A DNA stretch of 64,000 nucleotides from Nothophaeocryptopus gaeumannii. Its lineage: Eukaryota; Ascomycota; Dothideomycetes; Mycosphaerellales; Mycosphaerellaceae. Position numbers and translations under genes: made by a program. The notes under the pieces are model-generated. The model saw only the letters and a list, made by a program, of their open reading frames with translations. It did no database searches and was not told where the DNA came from. Location: NCBI GenBank assembly GCA_031771865.1, contig JASISA010000009.1, positions 930,001-994,000 on the forward strand. Reading direction: 5' to 3'. Shown in pieces: positions 50,519-62,685 of the stretch; positions within the stretch are counted from its first letter, which is position 1, and every line of letters starts with the position of its first letter.

Positions 50519-53117
50519 TTACCCAGCATTACTCGCCTGCTCCAACTGCGTCATCAACTCCGCCTCTCCCTCAACATCCCTCGTCCTACTCGCCCTAATC
50601 CTCTCCTGCTGATAATCAATCCCTCTATCAGCCAATTGCTTCTTCTCCTTCGCCCCAAGAATGACATGCTCCCAATGCTCCGGAAGTCCCTGCCTCGCCC
50701 TCAAGAACGTAACCTTCATGTTCCTCGCTTTAAACCTCATATCCTCCGCCGTCCTCCCCACCAATTGCGCCTCGCCAGTATTAATAAACTCATTGTCGAT
50801 TGCTTTGAGACCGGAATAGGATATGCCACCTTCGCCATGGTTTATAATGAGCTGCATGAGTGCGTATTCTTCGGCGTCGGACCAGGGTCGGCGGGATTGT
50901 TGCGGCTTCTCCTGCGATGCGAGGACGCGATTCTGTTTCGCTTCGATCTTAGCTCTCTTAAAGCGTTCGCTGGCGGGGACTTCTCCGTCTGTGGGGGCGT
51001 ATGGTCGCATGGAAGAAGGGATTTCTGAGCCGGGATTTTTGCGTTGGCGCTTTGCTGGGCTGGGCCGAGCTGGCGATGAGTGGTAGTTGGACGGCCCAGC
51101 GGCTGCACTACTTCCAGGTTCGGCGCTTGGGTAGCGACGAGGCAACTTGCCAAAGGATGTCTCCCGGCGGCGTTGAGCGTCTGCACCTCCGTGGTCGCGT
51201 GTGTCCGTTTGAAAGCCTTCATCTTGAGTGGGATTGAAGTCTTCCTCGTCGTTGGCGTAAGCTTGATAAGTCTGTTTCCCGCGCGCAGGTGACCTACCAT
51301 ACGGCAATTGGTTAGCATCGTCTCCAGGAACTTCGTATTGCACGGTCTGAGAATCTTCATCGCCCCACATGCGGTTGTCGATACGAACAGCACCGGGCTG
51401 GCGGTCGGTCAGGCGAGCTCTGGCCGCCCTTGCATTCGCATTCTGTAACTTCTGAAAACTCCCAACCGCCTGCAGGCTCGATCGGGCGATCGATTGCGCT
51501 GTGTTGTAAGGGTTTTGCGGACCGTTCTCTTGCTCGTTGGCGAAGTCTTGCGTCAGGATGTCGGGATTTGCCTCCAATATGGTGGGCGCCGTCATGGGAG
51601 CGACTGGCGCAGGTTGCTGGGCGATCTGCTTTTGACGCTGCTTGAGTGCGGCCATGGCGCTCTTCCCTCCAAAGCTGCGTCTCGCTGTCGAGCTAGATTT
51701 TGCGGCTTTGGATCGCTTCGCTATCCTTTCGTCCTCCCTACGTTCGCATTCATGGTCCAGGGCCTTGATTATCTGCGAGACGCCTCCAGCTTGTTCGATC
51801 CGTGCGTCAAGCTCGAAAGAACGAGACCGGTAATAGTTGAGGGCATGGTCGACGAAGGCGTCCCAGCGAAATTGAGACTCGAGCTTGACGTTCGCCGCTG
51901 TCGCGCCGGTGCCATCATTGCCTGCAAACGGCTTCTTCAAAGAGTCAATAAGACCGTTAATCATATTGTTGGCCTCGTGCCCGTTCTGTGCGTCGGCACC
52001 TTCCAATCCGAGAGACGTCGCATGTTTGAACGTTCCCTCGTCGTCAAAGAAGACATTATCGATCTCGGCGTGAGGAGAAAAGTTCGGATCGCTCTCGATG
52101 ACAGCTTCGAGGCGGCGAATCGTAATCTGCGCAGCCAAGTCCAGCCAGAATCCAAGGGCAGCGAGTTTGAACTCACCGCCTGCGATGCCTCCCGGGAACG
52201 CCATATCAAGGTGCTCGATAGCTGCTGTGGCAGCCATGGTCCAGTCAGCAGGATCGCAAACAATGAGGACGTTCTTCAGCATCAGAGTGAGATTGATCTT
52301 GAAGATGATGTTGTCAGGGCGCCAGACTGCTGGCAGCACTTCTTCCATAGAATTAACATTGAGAAGCTTGCGAAGCACAATGTCCGGTCGAATGTACTCC
52401 TGCCTACCGAAGTCTTCTTTGTAGGATATGAGCGACTTCAGATGACGATCGTAGCGTTTGTTGACCTTTGTACCAGCCAGCCGGATGTCCTTCCAGATTG
52501 CAGGCGTAGTCGCTGTCGAGGCAGGCAGCAACTCACGAGCCACATTCTCCGACGCAGTGTAGAGGTGCGGCAGGCCAGGGAGTATCATCTCATGGTCCAT
52601 AGACTCGAGCTCTTCCGTAGAGAAAGACGTCTTGGCTGTGGTGCCTGAGATGGCGGAGGCCGCTACAGAGCGACGGGATGGTGAAGGCTGGACAGACTCT
52701 GCCTCAGCATGAAGCTGAGCAGCGAGCAACGCATCTTGGTTATCTCGCGCTTCATCATCTTCGGCGGCAGCGTCTTCATCCTCGTTCTCGTCGACGACAG
52801 GTAGTTCTGCGATGGAGTCAGTCACCAATTCTGAATTGTTCGTCGTTTACAACCTCAAGGGTTAGGGTAAGGGTAAGGGTTGCCTCCACAGATGTGCAAC
52901 TTCATCTTGCATCTTTCGCACCAACATTGTACTGACCTGGCGTCTTCACTTTCGCAGCGGTCTTCACCTTATTGCCGCCTCTTTTGCCCTTTGCGGGTGC
53001 GATGTCGTCCTTCGCGGGCTCTGTTGGCTCAACGCTCTTACTACGAGCAGATCTGCGAGTTGCGACCGGCGCCACAGTGGGCTTGGTCGGCGCAGTCGAA
53101 GAGTACGCCTTCGCCAT
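50519..53117 (-). CDS. Myb/telobox telomere-binding protein (Taz1/TRF-like)
   Basis: Likely a double-strand telomere repeat-binding protein of the TRF/Taz1 group, acting in the nucleus. Exons 53117-52937 and 52830-50519 give 830 residues; the intron holds a telomere-like repeat. The N-terminus is basic and Ala/Lys-rich. A helical middle region (about 52350-51850) is where a TRFH-like dimerisation domain would sit; this is inferred from position only. A long disordered stretch follows. The C-terminal Myb domain starts at RRPWSDAEEYALMQLI, with the third-helix telobox-like segment VGRTAEDMRFKARNMKVTFL. The acidic start of exon 2 (VDENEDEDAAAEDDE) and NLS-like KRQRK support a nuclear protein. 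A general Myb factor without telomere role remains possible. Confidence 0.78.
52857..52881 (+). repeat. Telomere-like repeat inside the intron of the TRF-like gene
   Basis: Four tandem hexamers, GGGTTA, GGGTAA, GGGTAA and GGGTTG, lying wholly in the intron 52831-52936. Fungal telomeres of this group are TTAGGG repeats. The run is close to a perfect array, with two A-for-T variants. Confidence 0.88.
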
Positions 53118-53987
53118 TCCACGAATATGATCAGACTGTCGGCATGTGTTACGACGGGAACTTGGAGATGATCTTGAAGGTGCTGGACCGAGTGGTGGCC
53201 AACGGCTGCCTTGATGTTGTGAGGGCGCTCGTCACAACAACACAAAGCTTACGATAATCACGTGATCTTTGAAACCTCAGGCCACAGCGCTTGGCCACGG
53301 CAGGCAGGCAAGCAGGCTAGATCGCGAACCGCAGCCAAAAGTTCCCGAATAAGCTTCCTGCTTCTATTTACAGTTGGAGCATGACGCCACGTCCATCGAG
53401 ACACAGCAATGCGTACAGTAGAACAAGCCGCACAGTTTTCTGTACAACTCTTGCAGTTCGTACGAGTGATGTCGGGCACAATAGCAGTCTCAGGAGAGTC
53501 TTTGGTAGTTGTTGAACATCGTCCGCGGAAGTCGGAAAGGCGGCGGACTTTACTGCCAAGAAGCTCCTGCTGTGCTCAGCCGAGCAAGCGCATCCTGATC
53601 CCTCCCCTCCCCATACAAGCCCCAAGCCAGACAAGCCTTCACCACCCAAGAAGACTGAAAGAGGCGCTGTGCCGTGGAGATTCATCGACGACAGATCCGT
53701 CCACGCCCCTGTCAAACACTGGAGGCTGGAAACATCAACCTACAATGGCTGGAGGGGCGCCCGTTGTTCATTTCTCGCATCAACATTCAAAGGGGTCGTC
53801 TGAATCAAACACCAACCGGACGCTGCGTACGTCAGCTAGAGACGTGTCCGTGTTCTGAAGAGCAGAGCAGCGCATTCGCATTGGCAACGCGACCACTCTC
53901 CCTACCAGCAACTCTCCTAACAATTCTTGCGCGACTGGCCCTCTATCTTCTATGGTCTTTGCTCATTCCACATAACACATACTCGCC
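53118..53987. promoter_or_regulatory. Divergent intergenic region, TRF-like and Gdt1 genes
   Basis: About 870 bp between genes reading apart, so it carries both promoters. Short frames on both strands look accidental. A short CAGG-rich run occurs near 53300-53317. Confidence 0.4.
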
Positions 53988-55757
53988 ATGAGGCTCAGAC
54001 GAGCATCGCCACTGCTGCTTCTGCTGACGCCCTCCTTGATCGCCGCCGACGCTGGCCAGGCATCCAAGGAGGGAACAGAGGTACTATCCAATGATGAAAT
54101 TTTAGCATTGAATCGAGCGCCGAAAGTACAAACCACGTATAAGCCCGAGGCAGACCCAGCCGGAGCGCCGAACCCGAAGTCAACGAGCACGAGGGTATAC
54201 AAGGGCACGGAAGATGCGCCAGTAGATGGATTGGACGGAAAGCCACATGCAGGACCGTTCGTGGACAGGCCAGCAGAAGACGCGAAGGGGCGAAAACCCG
54301 ATGCAGTCATTACTGGGAACAAGGCCCGGCCTACGTCTTTGGAGAAGTTTGGTAGCCAGGACATTCCCGAGAAGAACGATGGAGTCATGAACGACGATAC
54401 CAGAACACCGCCGAAGAAGGGAACAACAGGGACAGAAGGAGGCATAAGCGAGAAGGAGAAGCTGCGGAAAGAGAAAGAAGGCGCGGAAGAGGAAAAGACA
54501 CCACAGGAGCCAAAGGAAGCCCCTCCGCTACCGCACAGCGAGCAGAAACATATCGAAGGCGAGAAGGATGGTTCAGACAAGAAAAAGCCGGCAGCAGCGG
54601 GTGACAGCAAAGACGCCATCACCGGGGAGAAGACAACAACGAAGAAAGTAGGTGACTACGGAGTTGGTGGATACGGCATGGAGAAACCCACAGACTTACC
54701 GAGCAAGCCTCACAACATCCCTCTTCCAGATCCAAAGATCGCCACGGACAAGGACTCTGGGCCACCCATTGGATCTGGAAGCAGAGACTCATGGCTTGTG
54801 GAAACCATGCCCGAGACTGAAGGCAAGACGAACCCCAAACCACCAAAGTCGAAGTCCGGAAGCAGCAGCAGCAGCATCGGTGCTGGAGTGCCCATTTCCG
54901 GAGCCGAAGATATGGAGTGGCATGAATGGTTCCACTCCTTCGTCCTCTCCTTCACTATGATCATCTTCTCCGAGATTGGCGACAAGACATTCCTCGTAGC
55001 CGCGCTCATGGCCATGCGCCATGCCCGCCTCCTTGTCTTCTCAGCAGCAATTTCCGCGCTGATAGCCATGACGGTCCTCTCAGCCGTTCTAGGCCATGCG
55101 TTCCCAACGCTACTTCCCAAAAAGTTCACTACTTTCGCCGCCGCAGTCCTGTTCTTCGTCTTCGGCGCAAAGAGTCTGCGAGAAGGTCTTGCGATGCCCA
55201 AACACGCTGGCGTAGGCGACGAAATGCGCGAAGTCGAGGCCGAGCTTGAGGAAAAAGAACATAGTATGCGTCGGAAATCCTCTGTCGCGAACGCCCTCTC
55301 GCCCTACGAGCTCGAATCTGGGCGAGGGAGGAAAGGCGAGCCTAGTCCTCCTGTGTCCCGCTCACCATCACCACGTAAGAAGAGCAGCATGTTTTCGGGG
55401 CTGGAGAACCTTCTAGGCCTGGTACTGAGTCCAGCTTGGGTGTCGACCTTCATCATGACTTTCCTGGGCGAGTGGGGGGATCGTAGCCAGATTGCTACGA
55501 TTGCTATGGCTGCGGGTCAGGATTATTGGCTTGTGACGCTTGGGGCTATCATTGGACATGCGTGCTGTACGGGAATAGCGGTTGTTGGTGGGAGGGCGCT
55601 TGCGGGGAGGGTGAGCATGAGAGTCGGTAAGTACAAGACGCTCAGAAGCTGAAAAGCTGGGGAGGGAAGCTAACGATTGATCACAGTCACCATCGGCGGC
55701 GCCATCGCATTCATCGTCTTCGGTTTCATCTATCTCTATGAATGCCTTACCGAGTGA
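53988..55757 (+). CDS. GDT1: Gdt1-type Golgi Mn2+/Ca2+:H+ exchanger (UPF0016/TMEM165)
   Basis: Golgi membrane transporter supplying Mn2+ and Ca2+ for glycosylation. Exons 53988-55626 and 55687-55757 give 569 residues. A signal peptide or first helix occupies residues 1-20. Next comes an unusually long hydrophilic region of about 285 residues, rich in Lys, Glu, Pro and Asp, which yeast Gdt1 lacks. The transport core follows, with both signature E-x-G-D-[KR]-[TS] motifs: SEIGDKTFLVAALMAMRH and LGEWGDRSQIATIAMAA, each starting a three-helix repeat. A charged Ser-rich loop separates the halves. The last exon supplies the final helix (GGAIAFIVFGFIYLYE). Reads away from the telomere-binding gene. 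Confidence 0.92.
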
Positions 55758-56609
55758 TGAGACACTCATCGATCAACTTTCTACACCAACACTATACCCA
55801 AAGGCCGGACAGGCATTTTCCTATCATCAACCTGGGACAACCAATCAGCGAAGTGCAGGCGGAATCGAGCACTTCTGAGGGCAGCGGCGCAAACGGAGGC
55901 AGCTGGGAAAAGAATGACAACAAATGACTGTAATAATCACACACCAGCACCCGGGGACTGGGATTGGTGCAATAGCGCAAGGGAAGAGGTCGGAGAGGCG
56001 TTTTTCAATGTGGAAGTGAGAGTGTATTTTTGGCATAGCTCTTTCTGAGGAGAGAAGCATGGCTTGGCTTGGAATTCTGGGATTGCATTAGCGAAAAGGA
56101 AATGGCGAAAGTGTGAAGATACCGTGCGGTACGGGCGCGAGAGAAACTTCCTTCGAATCTTGTGTGAACAGAGCTGAGAAGGTGCGTGTATGAGAGAGAA
56201 CTCTCGATTCGAAGAACAAAGTGTGTCAAATGATCGATTCGATTTGTCTTCAGCTTTCCTTGCCTTGCTACTGCTGATTCCCATTCTTCGACTTCTCTAT
56301 ATCAATGATGAGCAATTCTCCTTTCGTGGTCATCCTGTCCTCCTTCGAAGCGCTGCCGTCGGCGCCATGCTATTCAGAAGACCTTGTTGAAAAAAACACA
56401 TTATTGTGAAATGATAGCCTGCCTCTCCGATGCTGCCCCTTCGCACCCAACCATTCTGCCCCTGAAAACGCCAGTCTCAAAGATAAATGCATATCCCACG
56501 CCTCCCATGCGCCATCGCTCATTGATCTTCGTCGAATCAATATACACATCCTCACCCTTCTCATAACATATAAGAAACTTTCATTCTCGTCCTATGCTGA
56601 GGTGTTGGG
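55758..56609. other. Intergenic between convergent genes
   Basis: About 850 bp between the 3' ends of Gdt1 and the Sip5-like gene. No gene or repeat is supported. Confidence 0.4.
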
Positions 56610-59277
56610 TCACCGCCCCACCTCCGCTCCCTTTGCGTGTTCCACATTGATCATGCCAAGCTCCTTCTTATCAGGATCATGATGTCTTGGCAAACCCTTC
56701 GGCACAGGCGTAACTCCATCAGCATCCTGCTTCCCGCTCTCGCCTCCACCAACTGGTGACGTCGGTGATTCAACATAAACAGGCGGCGGAGCGGAACTGC
56801 TCGATTCACCGCTATCGCCCCTGGATCGATTACCTTCCGGGCTTGGTGCAAGAGTAGCAGCAGCTAGGCGTGGTGAACCTGTCGGACTTGGCTCCTTAAG
56901 CTCCTCTTGGGCTTTTGAAGTTGCTTCGCCGACGTGCTCGAGATGTTGAGAGTTGTCGCCGGACTTATCCTGGTCGATCATCTCCGCGAGAGATCGGAAG
57001 TTGAACATCGATTCGTTCGTCGCGGACGGAGTGTTGTTGGCGGACGGGGTACCTGAGCGTGCGCCAGAGCCGTCAAGCTGCTGGGTTACGTCGGTCCGAC
57101 TGGCGGTGTTTGTAGGCATGTTAGATTCAGCTCGTAAGCTACCAGGTGCAGAGTCGACGAACGATGAAGCGCTCGAGGATACGTTCGAAGTCTCGCGAAG
57201 ATGTGCAGGTCGACCAGGAATTGGACTGGCGTCTAGGTGCGCTCGTGATGCTTCCAGGTGGCGCTGTGCGTTGCCAACAGGCGAAGAGCCGGCTTGAGGA
57301 GAGGCTGGCCTGTTAAGCGTCGAAGTAGGCTCGCTCAATGGATTGAAACCTGCAAAGTCCTGGGCCGGCTGCTTTCCCTTCCCTTGCATTTGCTCCTCTG
57401 GAATTATAGGTTGCGAACCAAGATTGCTCGTCGATCGGCCCATACTCGTGCCCGCCCAAGAACTTGTGCTGTCGTTAGTCCCTGCACGGTAAAGAGAGCC
57501 ACTGCCCTTCCTAGCGGCCTTTTCAGCCTTCTTCTCCTCTTTCTTATCAGCCTTTGCCTTCTTCTTGGCTTCTTTGGCGTCTTCCTTTTCCTCCTTTCGT
57601 TTTCTTTCATCTTCGGCCTGCAGAGACAATCTTATTGCCTCCATCATCATGAGGTCTTCGAGATCCTCCACTCGATTCCTACGCGAGCTTGTGCGGCCAG
57701 AAACAAGATCGCCATTGCTGTCGCCTGTAGAAACATATTAGCCTTTGCTCGCTCAACGTTCTCCTGAATTCGGTCTTACCTTCTCTCGGCGTCCCACTCC
57801 CACTGGCATTCGGACTGTCGGGAAACAGCGTCCTACGTCGTCTTCCAAGCGCGAATCCACCACGAAGTTGAGCATCCTGATTCCCAAGCATATACGCAGC
57901 ATTATGCAGTGCAGTCGCCGCAGCCGATCGTCTCAAAGCATGCGCTCTGGCATCTTGCAATTTCTTCGACCAATCCGGCCGAACCATATCGGTTGTGATG
58001 ACATTCGGATCCTTTGCTGACAAAGACGTCGCTCTACGACGTCCTCCGGTCACTTGCAGTGACGTGGATGATGACATTGCCGATGTAGGGTTCTTGAGCG
58101 GATTCTGCTGATGCGAATATGCCAAGCCTCGCCTGAAAGGTGGTGGTTCGTAGGTAACTCCGAATTCAGGCGTTACGCAGAATGGACATGCTGCAACTTC
58201 AGAAACCAGCAAACCAGCCTCTTCCTCCGGTGTTCGCTGTTGACCGGGTTGCTCGTGCTCCGGAGGGTGAGGATCCGGTCGCTTGATTTGGACGAAGCAT
58301 TCTGAGCATATGGACTGGTCGCAGCATCTCGTTCGGTTCAGGTATGGTGGGTAGTACATGAAGCAGATTGGGCACTCTGATGCATCCTTGTAGAGGTACG
58401 CTTCCAGCGGCTGACCATTGACGTTGGGATCGTTCGGTAGTCGTACCTCTTGCGGCGTCAAGTCAGGCGATAGGCTCTTATTTCCAGTTGCCAGAGACGC
58501 AAGAGTCTTTGCTCTACCTCTAAAGAGCTGAGACCCTGCTGATGTCGGACTCGTCGGCGAAGAAGTTCCAGACAAGTTGGAAGAGAAGGCAGAATGCGAG
58601 GCTGATAGTAAAGTGGACCTATCGGATTGATATGATTGAGACCGACCGTTGATCGGTACTGTGAGACTGTTCAGATTCGCATCTGAGCTTCTTGGGTTGG
58701 TAGACGCCTGCGAGCCGGTCCTAGCCATGTCCGGAGGTATCTCGTCCGCAGCAGGTATTGGCAGACCTCTCGCTGCTGCCACCAATTGGTGTTCTGTCCA
58801 TGAGTTGTTGTGATCATTTAGACCTTTCCAGAAGGGTGCCAGTCTCCGCTCGATCTGATGCTGTCTCACGATCTGTTTGCTGAAGTCCTCCGGTCCAGTA
58901 TATGTCCCCAGAGTCACCAGATACCCTCCATCAATGTGCTCTTCTCGCATACTCCTCTCGCGCTCCGTGAGCCGCGCCTGTCGCTCTTTTTCCGCCTTTC
59001 GCGCTTCTCTCTCTTGCCTCGTTTCTCGCGGCCGATCTGGCATAGCACCATCATTCTCCCTATCCCGATTCCTACTCCCTATGTGCAAGAATGAGAGGTC
59101 CTGCCTGCTACCATTGCCATTCCGTCCACCATATATTCGGCCCGCAATTCTATCAGCCGGTCCTGCCTGTTGCGTCGAAGGTGATGGCTGTGCCGAGCCA
59201 GCTTGCTGAGCGCTGCCATGTCTTATACTACTCGGTCGATTGGCTTTACGCTCGTCCTTCGATGAGCTGTTGCCCAT
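56610..59277 (-). CDS. SIP5: Sip5-like protein (Snf1-interacting, RING-like zinc region)
   Basis: Orthologue of yeast Sip5, a cytosolic protein that links Snf1 kinase with the Reg1/Glc7 phosphatase. Exons 59277-57780 and 57724-56610 give 870 residues. The start MGNSSSKDERKANRP has a candidate N-myristoylation site (Gly2), as in Sip5 relatives. Landmarks: GYLVTLGTYTGPEDFSKQIV, LAPFWKGLND, and the zinc region YLYKDASECPICFMYYP ... TRCCDQSICSECFVQIKR with a later CPFC pair. A conserved helix after the intron (EDLEDLMMMEAIRLSLQAE) resembles a ubiquitin-interacting motif, followed by a Lys/Glu coiled coil. The rest is Ser/Pro-rich and disordered. Assignment is by motif order. Confidence 0.88.
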
Positions 59278-60159
59278 ATCTGATCGCGAGGCCGTCCTCA
59301 GCGCAGTGTAGACAATCGCGATGTCTGTGGGTGAGATTGCGGGCAGCGTAGCATTGGACTGCCGGGGGTCTGTGGTGAGTGGGCCGGTAGAGTGAGAGAA
59401 AGTGCCGAGCACGCGCGAGGTCTTTGCTGCTCAGGCAGCTGTCTGTCCCTTCACTGTTCGATGCGCACGTGAGGGCGGCGGAAGCAAACGATATGTGCGG
59501 CTCTTTGGGTGGTTGGCAGATTGGAGGGGTGTTCCAGATGAAATGCGCTTCCTTGCGCGTACCCCAGAACCTCCACTACCCGGCCAAGTCCATGCACCAG
59601 GCACAGGTCCAACCTTCACCACATTCTCCGCACAAAGACAGCGGAATAGATGGGGTGAGAAAGAAAGAGAGGATGAAGCTCGAAACACGCGTTTGAACAA
59701 GCCGGCGGGTTCACCGGGTGTGAGTTTGTGAGACTTGCTTGATGACGTTCAGCCCTCAGCTTCTGTCCAACCACCAATCACGACCCAAGACAGACATCCC
59801 AAAGCTCCACCGGCCTCACACCTCTATGCCACCGTTACCTGGTCACGCACGTGCAAGAAGGAGAATTTGAATGAACAGATGCCACGCCTGAGCCAGAATG
59901 TCTCACAGGCAGCTACCACATCAGCCGAATCATCGCGTTTGCCGCGGTATCTTGTTTCCAAGTCTATGTTATTCGAGTCAACGAATGCTGCTTCGTTGAT
60001 GCATCAACACTGATGGTGTCTGCTCAAGTCTTTGGGCAACACATTCCCTCACATGCCAGTGCTGAAAGATCTCGGCTCAGAATTTCCCATGCTCACATGC
60101 CACAATGCATATCGCTATTCCTATCAACGCGAATCACGCCTTGCAGTCCCTCGAATGCG
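59278..60159. other. Intergenic
   Basis: About 880 bp: upstream of the Sip5-like gene and 3' flank of the aldo-keto reductase. Open frames here lack family text. Confidence 0.4.
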
Positions 60160-61467
60160 TTATCGCAGAGGCAGTATCTGATCATCCGGGTAGGGTACCT
60201 CGTTTTGGGGCTTGGAGTCAGGCCTTGGGCTCATGGCTGGTGTCAACAAGCCCGGATCATCTGCGGCAGCGTCGGGCTGCAAACCACCTTGCTTCAACCG
60301 CTTGTTGACGAAGCCTTTGGGCGGTGACTCCCAACAGTAATCCAGGTATTCGTCGATATGCTCCTGAATGCCGTCCGCCATCAGTTGGACAGCTTTCGAT
60401 CGGTTCTGACTCCATTCGTGGTCTCGTGTCCAGCGACCAGCTAGTCGCGCTGTCTCCGCGCCGCCCTCCAGACCGTCGAGTATACTTCTCCAAACCCGCA
60501 TCGTCTTGTCGAGTTCACTGGCATTGCTAACACCCATTACGCTCACACCCAGTCTGTTACCTCCGAGTCGCTGGTTGGACTCGCGTTGCCAGGGAACCCC
60601 AGAGGCCGGATCTCCTCGAGAGCCGGCAGGCGCTCCTATTTTGAGCCAGCTCTCCAAAGCGTACCGAATTGCGACGACTTCCAGCTTCTCGTCGTGTCGG
60701 TCGCAGAAGTCGCTGGCACGCTTGATTGCCTTGCGCAGCTCGTTGCTCGCAGGATGCCAATTGCCCATACTGCCGACCGGGACACCCTCTCGTCGCAACA
60801 GGCCCATGCCGAGCGGGGAAGCGTTTGGTACAACATCCACGCCGGCGTCCAACAATTGCTGCAATCCAGAGGTCGCAAGTAGTTGGTTCTGCAGCGTGAA
60901 GCTCGCATAAGACATTACAGCATCCAATGGCTCGCCTGTCTCCAGCAAGACCCTCTTCGCGATCGAACACAGTACAGGCAGTGGGTATCCTGAAATCCCA
61001 ACGTATTTGATCGTTCCCTCTTCATCTCGTATTCTCCTCAGCTCTTGGATTGCCTCCAGTACTTCGTCCTCAGACACGAACTCCACGTCGTGACAGTAGA
61101 CCAAGTCCAGGTATTTAGTCTTTAGCCGCGCCAAACTTTTCTGCACACATTGACAAACCCACTCTTTCGAGTAATCGAATTCGTCGGATGCGACTCGCCC
61201 GCATTTGGTGATTAGGAAGAAATCGTTGCGTGGAAAATTGTTTCGGACGAATTCGGTGTCAAGTGCGGCACCCAGAATTTCTTCGGAGGGTCCGTAGTAG
61301 GGCGAAGTATCGAAGGCGCGAATGCCATGCTCGAGAGCCATTTGAACTAGCCCTGTTGTGTCGAGCTCATATGGATCGGGATTGTACTGGTAATTGAACG
61401 TCGCGGTTCCGAAGATCAGTGGTGGGAGCACGCTCGAGAGCGGCTCTTTGAGGGTGGCGGCAGGCAT
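60160..61467 (-). CDS. D-arabinose/L-galactose dehydrogenase-like aldo-keto reductase (Ara2-like)
   Basis: NAD-dependent aldo-keto reductase, probably the D-arabinose 1-dehydrogenase step of D-erythroascorbate synthesis in the cytosol. Single exon; starting at 61467 (MPAATLKEP) it has 435 residues. A longer frame from 61566 adds a hydrophobic N-terminus but the family begins at LSSVLPPLIFGTATFN. The AKR tetrad is visible: Asp in GIRAFDTSPYYG (with Tyr), Lys in FFLITKCG, His in DLVYCHDVEF. Further text includes VGISGYPLPVL and NASPLGMGLL. About 50 C-terminal residues after VNKRLKQGG are Pro-rich and extra. Substrate is inferred from overall pattern. Confidence 0.88.
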   Translation of the reverse strand: MPAATLKEPLSSVLPPLIFGTATFNYQYNPDPYELDTTGLVQMALEHGIRAFDTSPYYGPSEEILGAALDTEFVRNNFPRNDFFLITKCGRVASDEFDYSKEWVCQCVQKSLARLKTKYLDLVYCHDVEFVSEDEVLEAIQELRRIRDEEGTIKYVGISGYPLPVLCSIAKRVLLETGEPLDAVMSYASFTLQNQLLATSGLQQLLDAGVDVVPNASPLGMGLLRREGVPVGSMGNWHPASNELRKAIKRASDFCDRHDEKLEVVAIRYALESWLKIGAPAGSRGDPASGVPWQRESNQRLGGNRLGVSVMGVSNASELDKTMRVWRSILDGLEGGAETARLAGRWTRDHEWSQNRSKAVQLMADGIQEHIDEYLDYCWESPPKGFVNKRLKQGGLQPDAAADDPGLLTPAMSPRPDSKPQNEVPYPDDQILPLR

Positions 61468-62685
61468 TCTGGACAGTGAGGAGGATGCGCGACAGAACGC
61501 GACCGAGAGGAAGTAGAGAAGGGTAGTCGTGTATCGGAGTGCCCGGTATCGGTTGGGTCGTCGCAATTATTAGTTCCGATGATCGATAAAAGGTCCCCGG
61601 TAGACAAAAGGCCTGTTTACCTCGATATACAAAGAAAGAGTCTTGTGTAAAAGACTAGATCCCACATGGCCAACTCTTTAGCGAACATGGTCAGGGAGAT
61701 AGTGGTATAGGTGACCTTTTCAGGAACGCGACAACAGTCTTGAAGTCATAGAAACTTAGATTGTAAATCAGCACCGCCGGGGTATGAAGACCGCTCAACC
61801 AAGGCAGTACCAACCCTCCATCGGAAAGACTCGTGGCCCTAGTCGCGGGCAGTAGTTGGATCAACCTAGCTGCTTGGAATCATGATACGATAAACGACTG
61901 GTGCGGAGGGAAAAGTTGTGTTGCGTGCTTCGGTCGTGCGTCGTCCTTCCCCTCGATCGTTTCCAAAGATGCACTTATGCACCCCAAGAGCATGACGAGC
62001 TTGGAGATCTAAGCCCTTCTAGAAAAGCTGCAGAACGATTTGCTATTCGGTACGCCTTGCATATGCCAGTATACCACCTCTGATTGGGTGGTAGGTCGGA
62101 AGTAGAGGGAGCAAGTGCCGAGTCGTGGTTGACAGGATCGCGTTGAGGAGCTGCAGAGTCCGTGCAAGGTTTCGCTCTCTTGCATGAACTCGCGGTCTCT
62201 GACCGAGACAGCTTCGCGAGTGCTGGCCGTCTTATCTTGCACGTGGGTCGGAGGAAACAGGATTCATCATCAAGGGTGTACGAGATGCACATCGGAGTCC
62301 GATCCGAGTAGGCAGAATCGGTTGCTGTGTTGTCGGTCAGACCTTCGGTCGCGCAGTACGTGGCATGCAGGCAAGATGAAGCTTTCTGGGGAGCTCTGGG
62401 GCCGAAGGACAGGAACAGGAAAGCGCTCAAGGGCTCTGTCTCACGGCTACCGCGAAGGCGTGTTGTACCAACCTCACGAAAGAAATTACTCTACCATCAC
62501 AAATGCATCCTCAGGTCTGGACATGATCTGTTGTGTCGAGCGAGTCACATGGAACTTGCACCTTGAGCAGGGGCTTTCACTCCTGTCTATTGTTGAGGGT
62601 TTCTGATCTGGCTTCGGTTCTGTGTTTGCTGTGGACTGTACATACGTCTGGTACATATCTGTGTGTTTTCGGGAGTCATCTCCAG
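61468..62685. other. Intergenic
   Basis: About 1.2 kb with no gene, RNA or repeat that I can support; left part is the promoter side of the reductase gene. Confidence 0.4.

Noticed and set aside
51494..52648. Plus-strand frame of 384 codons
   Set aside because: Antisense to the Myb/TRF-like gene, which has the better protein features; no domain seen in the antisense frame.
59402..59731. Plus-strand frame upstream of the Sip5-like gene
   Set aside because: Composition is not protein-like, and it overlaps the likely promoter and 5' UTR.
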